This document shows positions 6,795-14,030 of a stretch of 56,054 bases of DNA, in pieces. Position 1 is the stretch's first letter. The number at the start of each line of letters is the position of its first letter. The notes under the pieces are model-generated. The model did no database searches. It was not told the origin of the DNA and saw only the letters and a list, made by a program, of their open reading frames with translations. Made by a program: the position numbers and the translations under genes. Source of the stretch: Clostridia bacterium (lineage in GTDB: Bacteria; Bacillota; Clostridia; Christensenellales; Borkfalkiaceae); NCBI GenBank assembly GCA_017457215.1, contig JAFTHU010000006.1, forward strand, positions 1-56,054, in the 5' to 3' direction.

Positions 6795-8240
6795 TTATTC
6801 AATGCGTACCTGTTCTCTGCGGCTGACTTTTTTCAGTGTTTCGCCATAATCCTCTTCGCGGTTTCTGAACATTTGCGCGCAAAGGGCTTGGGGTAAATAG
6901 ATGCCGCCGTCGAATGCGCCGGCAACGCATATATTTACTTCCGATAAGGCGTTTTCTTGAATAAATTGCAACATTTCCATCGCATATTTTCCATATTGCA
7001 TCCATTCTGCTGAAAAAATCTTCCAAGCGCCTTGGCGAAGACATTGATCGTGGCCGATAATGCGCTCGGCGTTTTTCCCTAATATGAACGGGCCGCTTTG
7101 ACGGACGAATTGCGTCCAATCTAACGTCATACAGCCTTTAAAAAGCAAGCCGATAGGCGCGTTGCCGCGCAGGGTCAAAATTTTCTTTGTAAAATCTAAC
7201 GTTTCTTTAAAATATTCTTCATTGTATGCGGACGGGTTGTAGTTGTAGGGGAAAGATCCGCAATCCTCCCATAAAATTTCAATGCGTTTGTCCACTTTTG
7301 CAATTTCGTCCAAATGGTTTTTTACAGACATGGCGTGTAAGCCAAATTGCAATTTCAGGTTGGGGTATTTTTCAAAAAGAGTATTTGCCGTATCATTGAC
7401 AAGGACTCTAACCGCTTCGGCAATTAAACGTCCGTTAACGTATTCGTTGTTGTTTTCGGTGAAAGATTGAAAATAAATTCCGTCGCAACCGATTTTTGCG
7501 TAAGTATCTTCGTACGTAGCGATAATTTCCGCTTTTAATTCTTGCAAGCGCGCGTCGCTGATATCCGTAATATTTTTACCGAAGCCGGGTTTCCAGCCCC
7601 ATGCATAGCCAAAAATAACCTCGATGCCGTAAGAATGTGCGTATTCGATAAGTTCGCGCGCGTTAAGGGGCAGATAGTCGTTCCAGATAATCAGTTGATT
7701 AAGTTTCAAGCGTGCCATGTTATCGATATAGTTGCGGAAATCGTTGATAGGATGCCCCCAAGTAAAAACGCTGCGGGTCTTATAGAAAGGGTTTTCCGTG
7801 TAATTGTATTCCCAAAGCTCGCCCTCGAAAATCGTTTGGGGCATACGTACTGCGCCGCGAGGAATGATATTTTCGGGGATATAATCGTCAATAAAACTGA
7901 CTGCGCCGTAAAAGAGTTCTACGTCGTCGTTTGCGGTTATGATAACCAAACGGGCGTTTTCGTTTATCGGATTTTTGATAACTTTTATCAAGAATCCGCC
8001 TTTTTTGATTTCGTCTGCTCTTACGTATTTTTGAATAATTTTGCTGTCGCTATATTTACCGACGATTATTGCATTGCCGTCGATATCCGCGCTTTCTTTT
8101 TCGCACGGCAAGACGTAAATGGTATACACGCCCTCGTTACGAATCAAATATTTGCCGGCTTCTTTCGACAGAAAATCAACAGCTTTTTTCTCCATTCCAG
8201 CATAATTTTGATATACGATTTTCCAAGATTGCTGTTTCAT
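6795..8240 (-). CDS. Putative TIM-barrel glycoside hydrolase
   Basis: 481 residues. ATG at 8240 follows GGAGGAAAATA, which excludes the longer frame from 8351. The N-terminal ~130 residues form an alpha/beta lead domain ending ELFYGAVSFIDDYI, typical of GH20, GH67, GH84 and GH115 enzymes. A barrel follows (about 140-440) with FTWGHPINDFRNYIDNMARL, LIIWNDYLPLNARELIEYAH, GIEVIFGYAWGW and CDGIYFQSFTEN. The acidic pair in FQSFTEN and the later EDCG are candidate catalytic residues. No signal peptide is seen, so it should act on imported sugars. I cannot place it in a numbered family. It is divergent from an AraC gene that probably controls it. Confidence 0.7.
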   Translation of the reverse strand: MKQQSWKIVYQNYAGMEKKAVDFLSKEAGKYLIRNEGVYTIYVLPCEKESADIDGNAIIVGKYSDSKIIQKYVRADEIKKGGFLIKVIKNPINENARLVIITANDDVELFYGAVSFIDDYIPENIIPRGAVRMPQTIFEGELWEYNYTENPFYKTRSVFTWGHPINDFRNYIDNMARLKLNQLIIWNDYLPLNARELIEYAHSYGIEVIFGYAWGWKPGFGKNITDISDARLQELKAEIIATYEDTYAKIGCDGIYFQSFTENNNEYVNGRLIAEAVRVLVNDTANTLFEKYPNLKLQFGLHAMSVKNHLDEIAKVDKRIEILWEDCGSFPYNYNPSAYNEEYFKETLDFTKKILTLRGNAPIGLLFKGCMTLDWTQFVRQSGPFILGKNAERIIGHDQCLRQGAWKIFSAEWMQYGKYAMEMLQFIQENALSEVNICVAGAFDGGIYLPQALCAQMFRNREEDYGETLKKVSRREQVRIE

Positions 8241-8283
8241 TATTTTCCTCCAAACGCTTTTGCGTATTGATTTTTGCGGTTTT

Positions 8284-8312
8284 ATTGTACAATAATTTGG
8301 GGACAAAGTCAA
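8284..8312 (-). promoter_or_regulatory. Sigma-A promoter of the glycoside hydrolase gene
   Basis: On the minus strand, TTGACT (8312-8307), a 17-bp spacer and TACAAT (8289-8284), about 45 bases before the ATG. Confidence 0.75.
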
Positions 8313-8364
8313 TATCGCGCGCAACAATGAAAATATAACAAAACGAAACAACGAGAAAAAATAC

Positions 8365-8393
8365 TTGCTATCTTGTGGTAAATGTTATATACT
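8365..8393 (+). promoter_or_regulatory. Sigma-A promoter of the AraC regulator
   Basis: TTGCTA at 8365-8370, a 17-bp spacer and TATACT at 8388-8393. The two divergent promoters lie about 75 bp apart, so one regulator site could serve both. Confidence 0.7.
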
Positions 8394-8424
8394 ATATTTA
8401 AAGCGTAACGGGAGAGGTTTTGTG

Positions 8425-9249
8425 ATGCGAAAAAGCATAGACGAATTGTATAAATCAAATTACAGCGTACAAAGTTTAAGCGTTTTACGGCAATATTGGA
8501 AAAAAACAAATACGTTTTCCTGTTTTTCGCAACCGAAAAAGCAAGAATTATTTTTGTATTTGGACGGCTGCGACGCCGTCTATGAGCGGGCGGACGGGAC
8601 AAAACTTTTTGCACAGAGCGGAAATTTGGTGTATACGGCGACGGGAAGCGAATATAAGGTAAAATTCATCAATTTCAAGGGCGCGCACAGCAGTACGGTG
8701 GGAATCAGTTTTTATTTGTTTGACGAAGAAAACCGTCCTATTTCTTTGGACCAAGATTTGATTGTTTTTAATACAAACGAGGAAATTGCTTCTGCCTTTG
8801 AAAAAGCGGTAATTTACGCTGACTCCTCCACCAAGAATATCCGCGCGAGATTTAAAGCGATTTTGTATCAAATTTTGTCCGAATTGGGGGAAAATAGGCG
8901 CTTTTTTGCGTTGCAGAGCGAGCACGGATATTCGATAATTTCACGGGCAATACAATATATTGATACGAATATAGAGAGCAATCTTTCGATTGCGGAACTC
9001 GCGGAAATGTGTAAAATCAGCGAGGTGTATTTGCGGACTCTGTTTCAAAAATTTACAGGGAAATCGCCGTCGAGATACCGAATGGACTTGCGCTTGAAGA
9101 AAGCCAAGAAATATCTTTTGTACGGAGATATTCCCGTCAACGAAATCGGCGAATTGTTGGGCTTTTCCAGTGTGGCGTATTTTATTAAGTCGTTTAAAGA
9201 AAAATACGAGTGTAGCCCTTTGGAATACAGAAAGAAAAATAAAACGTAA
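8425..9249 (+). CDS. AraC-family transcriptional regulator
   Basis: 274 residues from ATG at 8425, which follows GGGAGAGG; a GTG at 8422 is an alternative. The N-terminal half (about 1-165) is a cupin-like sensor (SGNLVYTATGSEYKVKFINF). The C-terminal ~100 residues hold the double helix-turn-helix: IAELAEMCKISEVYLRTLFQ and then INEIGELLGFSSVAYFIKSF (read as VNEIGELLGF), ending with the usual SPLEYRK. Such proteins activate sugar-utilisation genes when the sensor domain binds a sugar. Divergence from the glycoside hydrolase at 6795 suggests that gene as its target. Confidence 0.9.
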   Translation: MRKSIDELYKSNYSVQSLSVLRQYWKKTNTFSCFSQPKKQELFLYLDGCDAVYERADGTKLFAQSGNLVYTATGSEYKVKFINFKGAHSSTVGISFYLFDEENRPISLDQDLIVFNTNEEIASAFEKAVIYADSSTKNIRARFKAILYQILSELGENRRFFALQSEHGYSIISRAIQYIDTNIESNLSIAELAEMCKISEVYLRTLFQKFTGKSPSRYRMDLRLKKAKKYLLYGDIPVNEIGELLGFSSVAYFIKSFKEKYECSPLEYRKKNKT

Positions 9250-9256
9250 CTAAAAA

Positions 9257-9286
9257 AAGTAGGCCGTGCAAGACGTCCTACTTTTA
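9257..9286. terminator. Terminator of the AraC gene
   Basis: AAAGTAGG pairs with CCTACTTT around a partly paired loop, followed by TATTTT. It lies just before the convergent tRNA-Gly 3' end. Confidence 0.8.
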
Positions 9287-9289
9287 TTT

Positions 9290-9364
9290 TGGAGCAGGTG
9301 ACGAGAGTCGAACTCGCCGGGAACAGCTTGGGAAGCTGCCGCCATACCGCTAGGCGACACCTGC
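9290..9364 (-). tRNA. tRNA-Gly (CCC)
   Basis: Read on the minus strand, this is a complete 75-base cloverleaf. The acceptor GCAGGTG pairs with CACCTGC, discriminator T, with an encoded CCA. The D arm is GCC..GGC, the anticodon arm GCAGC-TTCCCAA-GCTGT gives anticodon CCC (codon GGG), and the T arm carries TTCGACT. It stands alone. Confidence 0.96.
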
Positions 9365-9444
9365 ATTACTCCTTTATTATATCCGCTTTTAGGGGAAATG
9401 TCAACGCTTTTTTTGTGCTTTTTTCAATCCTTTTCTTCTTTTTT

Positions 9445-9451
9445 TGTCGAT
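9445..9451 (+). promoter_or_regulatory. Spo0A-box-like heptamer upstream of spoVB
   Basis: TGTCGAT, one mismatch from the 0A box TGTCGAA, preceded by a T run. It is 50 bases before spoVB. A single heptamer is weak evidence. Confidence 0.25.
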
Positions 9452-9502
9452 AAAAAGTATGCCTTCTTCGCAAACTGCTAAAGGGAGAAGAAAGGGGGAT
9501 AT

Positions 9503-10888
9503 ATGGAAAAAAGTATTCATAAGGAAAAATCGTACGCTGATAAGCGACCCGTGTATCAAAAAAATGATAAAAACGGCTTTTTAAAAGGTGCGGTTTGGAT
9601 TGCAGCGGGGGGATTTATCGCAAAACTGTTGGGTGCGTTGTACCGCATCCCTTTGACGAATCTTATCGGCGGATACGGAATGGGTTTATATCAAATGGTT
9701 TATCCCGTTTATTGTTTGTTGCTGACGGTATCGGCGACGGGAATTCCCTCGTCGATTGCGAAATTGACAGCGGAAAGAATTGGCATTGGACAATCGGGGT
9801 TACCCGTTTTTAAAACGGCAATGAAGCTGTTTTTGTGTATTGGATTATTGGGAACGGCGATTATGTGTGTGATTGCGCCCTTTTTAGCAACGGCACAAGG
9901 CAGTAAAGAGGTGCTGGGCGGATATTACGCGTTAGCCCCTTCCGTGTTTTTGGTTTCAGCAATTTCCGTATTTAGGGGATTTTTTCAAGGCAAAAATAAT
10001 ATGAAGCCCACGGCGTTTTCCGAAATCACCGAACAAGCGGTAAAGGTGGGTGTGGGGCTTATTTTTGCTTATCTTTTTCGCGCAAACGTACGCCGCGCAG
10101 TTACTTTTTTACTTTTGGCGGTTTCCATTTCTGAAACGACGGCGTTGCTATTGATGCTTTTTTTATTTCGTCGCGACCCGTCCCCCGTCCTTTTACAAAA
10201 AAATGAGGAAAAAATTTCGGCAAAAGCTGTGTTGAAATTAAGTATTCCCGTTACGTTCAGCTCTATCATTTTGCCTCTTTCAGGGCTGTTGGATAGCGTG
10301 CTTGTGCCGCGCTTTTTGGGTGCGTACGCAGAAAATGCGGTTACGTTATTCGGCTTGTTTTCAGGGGGCGCGGTAACGGTGATCAATCTTCCCGTGTCTA
10401 TTTGTTACGGAATTGCCGCAGCGAGTGTGCCTGCCGTTGCAACGGCAGCAGCCCGAAAAAAGAACGGCGCGTCGCCGAGAAAACGTGTAGTATACGCTTT
10501 GGCGGTAACGGTTGCGGTGGCGTTGCCGAGCGCAGCGGCTCTGTTCTTTTTTGCCGCGCCTGCCGCGAAAATCATATTCCGCGCACTTGCAGACGCCGAA
10601 TTGGATACTTTGATAAAACTAATCCGTATATTTTCGGTGAGTGCGCTAACGTTATCGTGCGTACAGACGTTATCGGCTTGTTTAACGGCGCAGGGCAAAC
10701 CGCAATACGCCGCGCTTTCCATGCTTTTGGCGGTAATGGTAAAAACTGGACTGTATACTTGGTGGCTTCAAAGCTCGAAAATTTCCATTTTTGGGCTTGC
10801 CCATGCTACGAATATTTGTTATTTGGTTGCCTTTTTGATAAACTTGGTGTATAATTTAATCGTATCCAAACAAAGACGAAAGGAGTAA
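9503..10888 (+). CDS. spoVB: SpoVB-like MOP/MATE-fold lipid flippase
   Basis: 461 residues with about 14 hydrophobic segments after a polar N-terminus of about 25. Characteristic motifs are FLKGAVWIAAGGFIAKLLGA, YRIPLTNLIGGYGMGLYQM and VSATGIPSSIAKLTAER, which mark the polysaccharide-synthase/MurJ-like branch that includes Bacillus SpoVB and YabM. These proteins move lipid-linked precursors across the membrane; SpoVB is needed for the spore cortex. A gene of this type followed by MazG reproduces the Bacillus yabM-yabN order. A role in vegetative cell-wall export is possible. The mazG start lies 3 bases after its stop. Confidence 0.85.
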   Translation: MEKSIHKEKSYADKRPVYQKNDKNGFLKGAVWIAAGGFIAKLLGALYRIPLTNLIGGYGMGLYQMVYPVYCLLLTVSATGIPSSIAKLTAERIGIGQSGLPVFKTAMKLFLCIGLLGTAIMCVIAPFLATAQGSKEVLGGYYALAPSVFLVSAISVFRGFFQGKNNMKPTAFSEITEQAVKVGVGLIFAYLFRANVRRAVTFLLLAVSISETTALLLMLFLFRRDPSPVLLQKNEEKISAKAVLKLSIPVTFSSIILPLSGLLDSVLVPRFLGAYAENAVTLFGLFSGGAVTVINLPVSICYGIAAASVPAVATAAARKKNGASPRKRVVYALAVTVAVALPSAAALFFFAAPAAKIIFRALADAELDTLIKLIRIFSVSALTLSCVQTLSACLTAQGKPQYAALSMLLAVMVKTGLYTWWLQSSKISIFGLAHATNICYLVAFLINLVYNLIVSKQRRKE

Positions 10889-10891
10889 GCA

Positions 10892-12331
10892 ATGATAACG
10901 GTAATTGGATTGGGGGTAGCGCAAGGGGATTTATCCCGCCGCGGTGAAAAAATTATTATGGACGCGGCGGCGCAAAATCGGAAAATCGTCGTACGCACGG
11001 CATATACGGAGTCGTATAAAACGGTGCAGGAATTAGGCGTACCCCATGTTTGTTTAGACGGCGTATATGAAAGTAGCCGTAATTTTGCTACGCTGGCGAA
11101 AAATCTTGCCAAGGCGGTGGTGCAGCAGGGTGAGGACGCGGTATATTTGGTAGACGGCGCGGCGACAGAGGATAATTCGGTAAAAGCCTTGATAAAGCGG
11201 ACGCGCGGAAAGGTTGAAATTGTGGACGGAGTGTCTAAAACGACGGCATTGGTGCGCGTGGCGGGGTTTGGCGATTGCTCTTATACGGCGGTTTCTGCCT
11301 ATGAGCTTGCCGAGCGGGCAAGCGAGGGGAATCTTGCGTTGCCGTTGCTTGTATACGATTTAGACGACGAGAGCTTGGCGAGCGATTGCAAGTTGATTTT
11401 GGGCGATTTATTTGGTGAAGAAAGCGCAGTAAAATATCTTTGTGACGGAAATTCAAGAAGTATTTCGTTGTTTGAATTGGACCGTCAAAAGGAGTATAAC
11501 TACACTTCGGCGGTGGCGCTGGAGCGCGTAGATTTATTAAAAAAACAACGTTTTACGATGGAGGATTTGAAAGAGATTGTCGTGCGCCTGCGCGCGCCCA
11601 ACGGTTGCCCTTGGGATCGGGTGCAAACCTGCCAAAGTATTAAAATGTCGGCGGTGGAAGAGGCGTACGAATTGGTGGACGCAATCGACCAAGAGGACGA
11701 CGATAAAATTTTGGAAGAGGCGGGGGATATTTTATTGCAAGCGGTATTCCACGCCATTTTAAAGGAAGAAACGGGCGCGTTTAACTTAACGGATGTATTG
11801 ACGGGGATTTGCCAAAAACTCATATCTCGTCATTCGCACGTATTTGGAGAGGACAAAGCGGAAACAGAAGGAAGCGCGCTTTCCGTTTGGGAAAAGAATA
11901 AAATGACGGAAAAGCATCAGGTAACTTTTGCCGATTCGGTCAACGACGTGCCGAAATGTTTTCCTGCGGCTTTGCGCGCGCAAAAAATTGGCAAACGCGC
12001 GGCAAAAGCAGGGTTGGATTTCGCCGACGTATGCACGGCGGCAAAACGGATTGACGAAGAATTGCAAGAATTTTTCGCTGCTTACAATGCTGGGAATACG
12101 GTTGCGGCGGAAAAAGAACTCGGCGACGTTCTGTTTGCCGTAATCAACGTGGGCAGAAAGAGTGGCTGTGATTGCGAAAAGGCGCTGAAAGAAAGTGCGG
12201 AAAGGTTTGCGGCAAGGTTCACTCTTGCTGAAAAGAAAGCGCTTGAAGACGGTAAAACGGTAACAGAACTTTCCGAAGTGGAATGGGATAAATATTATAA
12301 GGCGGCAAAAGAGGAGCTGTGTTCTTTATAA
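10892..12331 (+). CDS. mazG: YabN-type fusion: degenerate tetrapyrrole methylase + MazG NTP pyrophosphohydrolase
   Basis: 479 residues. Residues about 1-215 have the tetrapyrrole-methylase fold, but the glycine-rich GPGD motif reads VIGLGVAQGD and the usual VPGHP reads LVDGAAT, so methyl transfer is doubtful. Residues about 225-479 are two MazG repeats: LRAPNGCPWDRVQT, EEAYELVDAI, LEEAGDILLQAVFHA and then KELGDVLFAVINV with the acidic ExxED/ExxD metal sites. MazG hydrolyses non-canonical NTPs to NMP and PPi. The start follows AAAGGAG inside the end of spoVB, so the two are translationally linked. Confidence 0.92.
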   Translation: MITVIGLGVAQGDLSRRGEKIIMDAAAQNRKIVVRTAYTESYKTVQELGVPHVCLDGVYESSRNFATLAKNLAKAVVQQGEDAVYLVDGAATEDNSVKALIKRTRGKVEIVDGVSKTTALVRVAGFGDCSYTAVSAYELAERASEGNLALPLLVYDLDDESLASDCKLILGDLFGEESAVKYLCDGNSRSISLFELDRQKEYNYTSAVALERVDLLKKQRFTMEDLKEIVVRLRAPNGCPWDRVQTCQSIKMSAVEEAYELVDAIDQEDDDKILEEAGDILLQAVFHAILKEETGAFNLTDVLTGICQKLISRHSHVFGEDKAETEGSALSVWEKNKMTEKHQVTFADSVNDVPKCFPAALRAQKIGKRAAKAGLDFADVCTAAKRIDEELQEFFAAYNAGNTVAAEKELGDVLFAVINVGRKSGCDCEKALKESAERFAARFTLAEKKALEDGKTVTELSEVEWDKYYKAAKEELCSL

Positions 12332-12359
12332 GCAAAACGAGCGCAGAGAGGACCCGTGT

Positions 12360-13298
12360 ATGCAATTAAAACCGATTTTTCTTGGAAATACTGCAATAAA
12401 TAACAATGTATTTCTCGCGCCGCTTGCGGGATACACGAACTATGCGTTCCGTCGTCTTTGTAAGGGATACGGCGCAGGGCTTTGTTATACGGAAATGGTG
12501 AGCGCAAAGGGTTTGAAATACGGCAGCGAAAACACGAAAGAGTTGTTGTACACCGACGGAGAAGAGGGACTTTGCGCGGCGCAAATTTTTGGGAGCGAGC
12601 CGGAAACGATGCGGGCAGCATGTGAACACGACGCACTTGCTCCTTTTCCCATCGTCGATATCAATATGGGCTGTCCCGTTCCGAAAATTTACAAAAACGG
12701 AGAGGGGAGCGCTTTATTGGAAGATCCGTTTCTTGCAGAAAAAATCGTAAAAGAGTGCGTAAAAAGCGGAAAGATTATCACGGTGAAATTCCGAATTGGC
12801 ATAACGGCAGACAAATTCATCACGACGGAGTTTGCCAAGCGTATGGAGGGAGCGGGCGCAAGTTTGATTACCGTCCACGGCAGAACGAAAGATAAAATTT
12901 ATGCGGGAGAGGTGCATTTTGCGGAGATAGCAAAGGCAAAAGCCGCCGTGCAAATTCCCGTGATCGCAAACGGCGGCGTGTTTTCTAACGCCGACGCAGA
13001 AACGCTGTTAAACGAAACGGGGGCGGATGGCGTTATGGTGGCGCGGGCAGCTCTTTTCCACCCGCAAATTTTTTGCGAATTGACGGGAATGGAAACGGAA
13101 AGCAAGTTGCAAATGTTTGAAAAACAGCTAAAATGGACGCAGCAGGTATGCGATGAACGCTTTACAACGGTGTTTATGCGGAAGATGGCGGCGTTTTACG
13201 TAAAGGGGGAACGGGGTGCTGCCGCATATAAAGAGCGGCTGTTTTCTACGCAATCGCCGCAAGAGATTTTAGCAATCGCCAGAGAAATTTGGGAATAA
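12360..13298 (+). CDS. dusB: tRNA-dihydrouridine synthase DusB
   Basis: 312 residues, ATG at 12360. FMN-binding TIM barrel with APLAGYTNYAFRRLCK, AQIFGSEPETM, DINMGCPVPKI (catalytic cysteine), the TVHGRTKDKIYAG loop and VIANGGVFSNADA, then a C-terminal helical tRNA-binding domain. It reduces D-loop uridines with NADPH. It is third in the spoVB-mazG-dusB unit and 28 bases after mazG. In many Clostridia dusB lies before greA-lysS; here those genes are 13 kb away. Confidence 0.93.
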   Translation: MQLKPIFLGNTAINNNVFLAPLAGYTNYAFRRLCKGYGAGLCYTEMVSAKGLKYGSENTKELLYTDGEEGLCAAQIFGSEPETMRAACEHDALAPFPIVDINMGCPVPKIYKNGEGSALLEDPFLAEKIVKECVKSGKIITVKFRIGITADKFITTEFAKRMEGAGASLITVHGRTKDKIYAGEVHFAEIAKAKAAVQIPVIANGGVFSNADAETLLNETGADGVMVARAALFHPQIFCELTGMETESKLQMFEKQLKWTQQVCDERFTTVFMRKMAAFYVKGERGAAAYKERLFSTQSPQEILAIAREIWE

Positions 13299-13302
13299 AA
13301 AA

Positions 13303-13330
13303 AGAGTTGGGATTTTCCCAATTCTTTTTG
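13303..13330. terminator. Bidirectional terminator between dusB and ysxC
   Basis: AGAGTTGGGA (13303-13312) pairs with TCCCAATTCT (13316-13325) and has T runs on both outer sides, between convergent genes. Confidence 0.88.
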
Positions 13331-13332
13331 TT

Positions 13333-14007
13333 TTATTCTGCAATTTCTTCCTCTTCATTCTCGTTTTCAATAACGGGCTGATTTGCAAGGTCGATAACCG
13401 ATTTGATTTTGTTTAAAACCTCTGTTTTTCCAAAACCCGTTTCCGAACTGGTCGCCAACAAATTGGCGGGGGCGAGATAGAGGTCGGCGGCAATCGCGCG
13501 GATATTTTCCTTTAATTTCATTTTAGAAAGCTTGTCTGCTTTGGTCAGCGTTACTGTAAACGGCAAGGTGTGAAAATGCAGATATTCAATCATTTGCACG
13601 TCGTCTGCCGTAGGGTCGTGGCGAGAATCCACCAACATAAATACGTGTGAGATTTTTTCCTTGTCTTTGAAAAAATCGTCCAAAGTCTTTGCCCATTTTT
13701 CTTTTTCGCCTTTAGAAACCCGCGCAAAACCGTAACCGGGCAAGTCAGCAAGAATAAATTCGCCAAAATCGAAATAGTTTACAAGGCGGGTGCGTCCCGG
13801 TTCACTACTTGTTTTCGCCAATTTTTTGCGGTTTGCCAACATATTGATAAAAGAGCTTTTGCCGACGTTGGATTTACCGCAAACGGCAATCATGGGTTTG
13901 TCGGGAACAATAAATTGCTCTTTACGTGCGGCGGAAGTAATAAACGTCGCGTTTTTAATAATCAAAGAGGGCTTTACTTCCTCAAAAGTTCTTTTCGTTT
14001 CGTACAT
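13333..14007 (-). CDS. ysxC: Ribosome-biogenesis GTPase YsxC/EngB
   Basis: 224 residues; ATG at 14007 follows AAGGAGGCTACC, preferred over the ATG at 14034. GTPase motifs: G1 GKSNVGKSS (about 44-52), G2 region EPGRTRLVNYF, G3 DLPGYGFA and G4 TKADKLSK. The C-terminus ends in an acidic ENENEEEEIAE tail. EngB acts in late assembly of the 50S subunit. It lies directly after lon (24 bases), matching the Bacillus lonA-ysxC operon. Confidence 0.95.
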   Translation of the reverse strand: MYETKRTFEEVKPSLIIKNATFITSAARKEQFIVPDKPMIAVCGKSNVGKSSFINMLANRKKLAKTSSEPGRTRLVNYFDFGEFILADLPGYGFARVSKGEKEKWAKTLDDFFKDKEKISHVFMLVDSRHDPTADDVQMIEYLHFHTLPFTVTLTKADKLSKMKLKENIRAIAADLYLAPANLLATSSETGFGKTEVLNKIKSVIDLANQPVIENENEEEEIAE

Positions 14008-14030
14008 GGTAGCCTCCTTTTTGAAAATTA

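Noticed and set aside
8251-8264. cre-like AAAAGCGTTT downstream of the glycoside hydrolase promoter
   Set aside because: About five mismatches to the consensus; only the core half matches.
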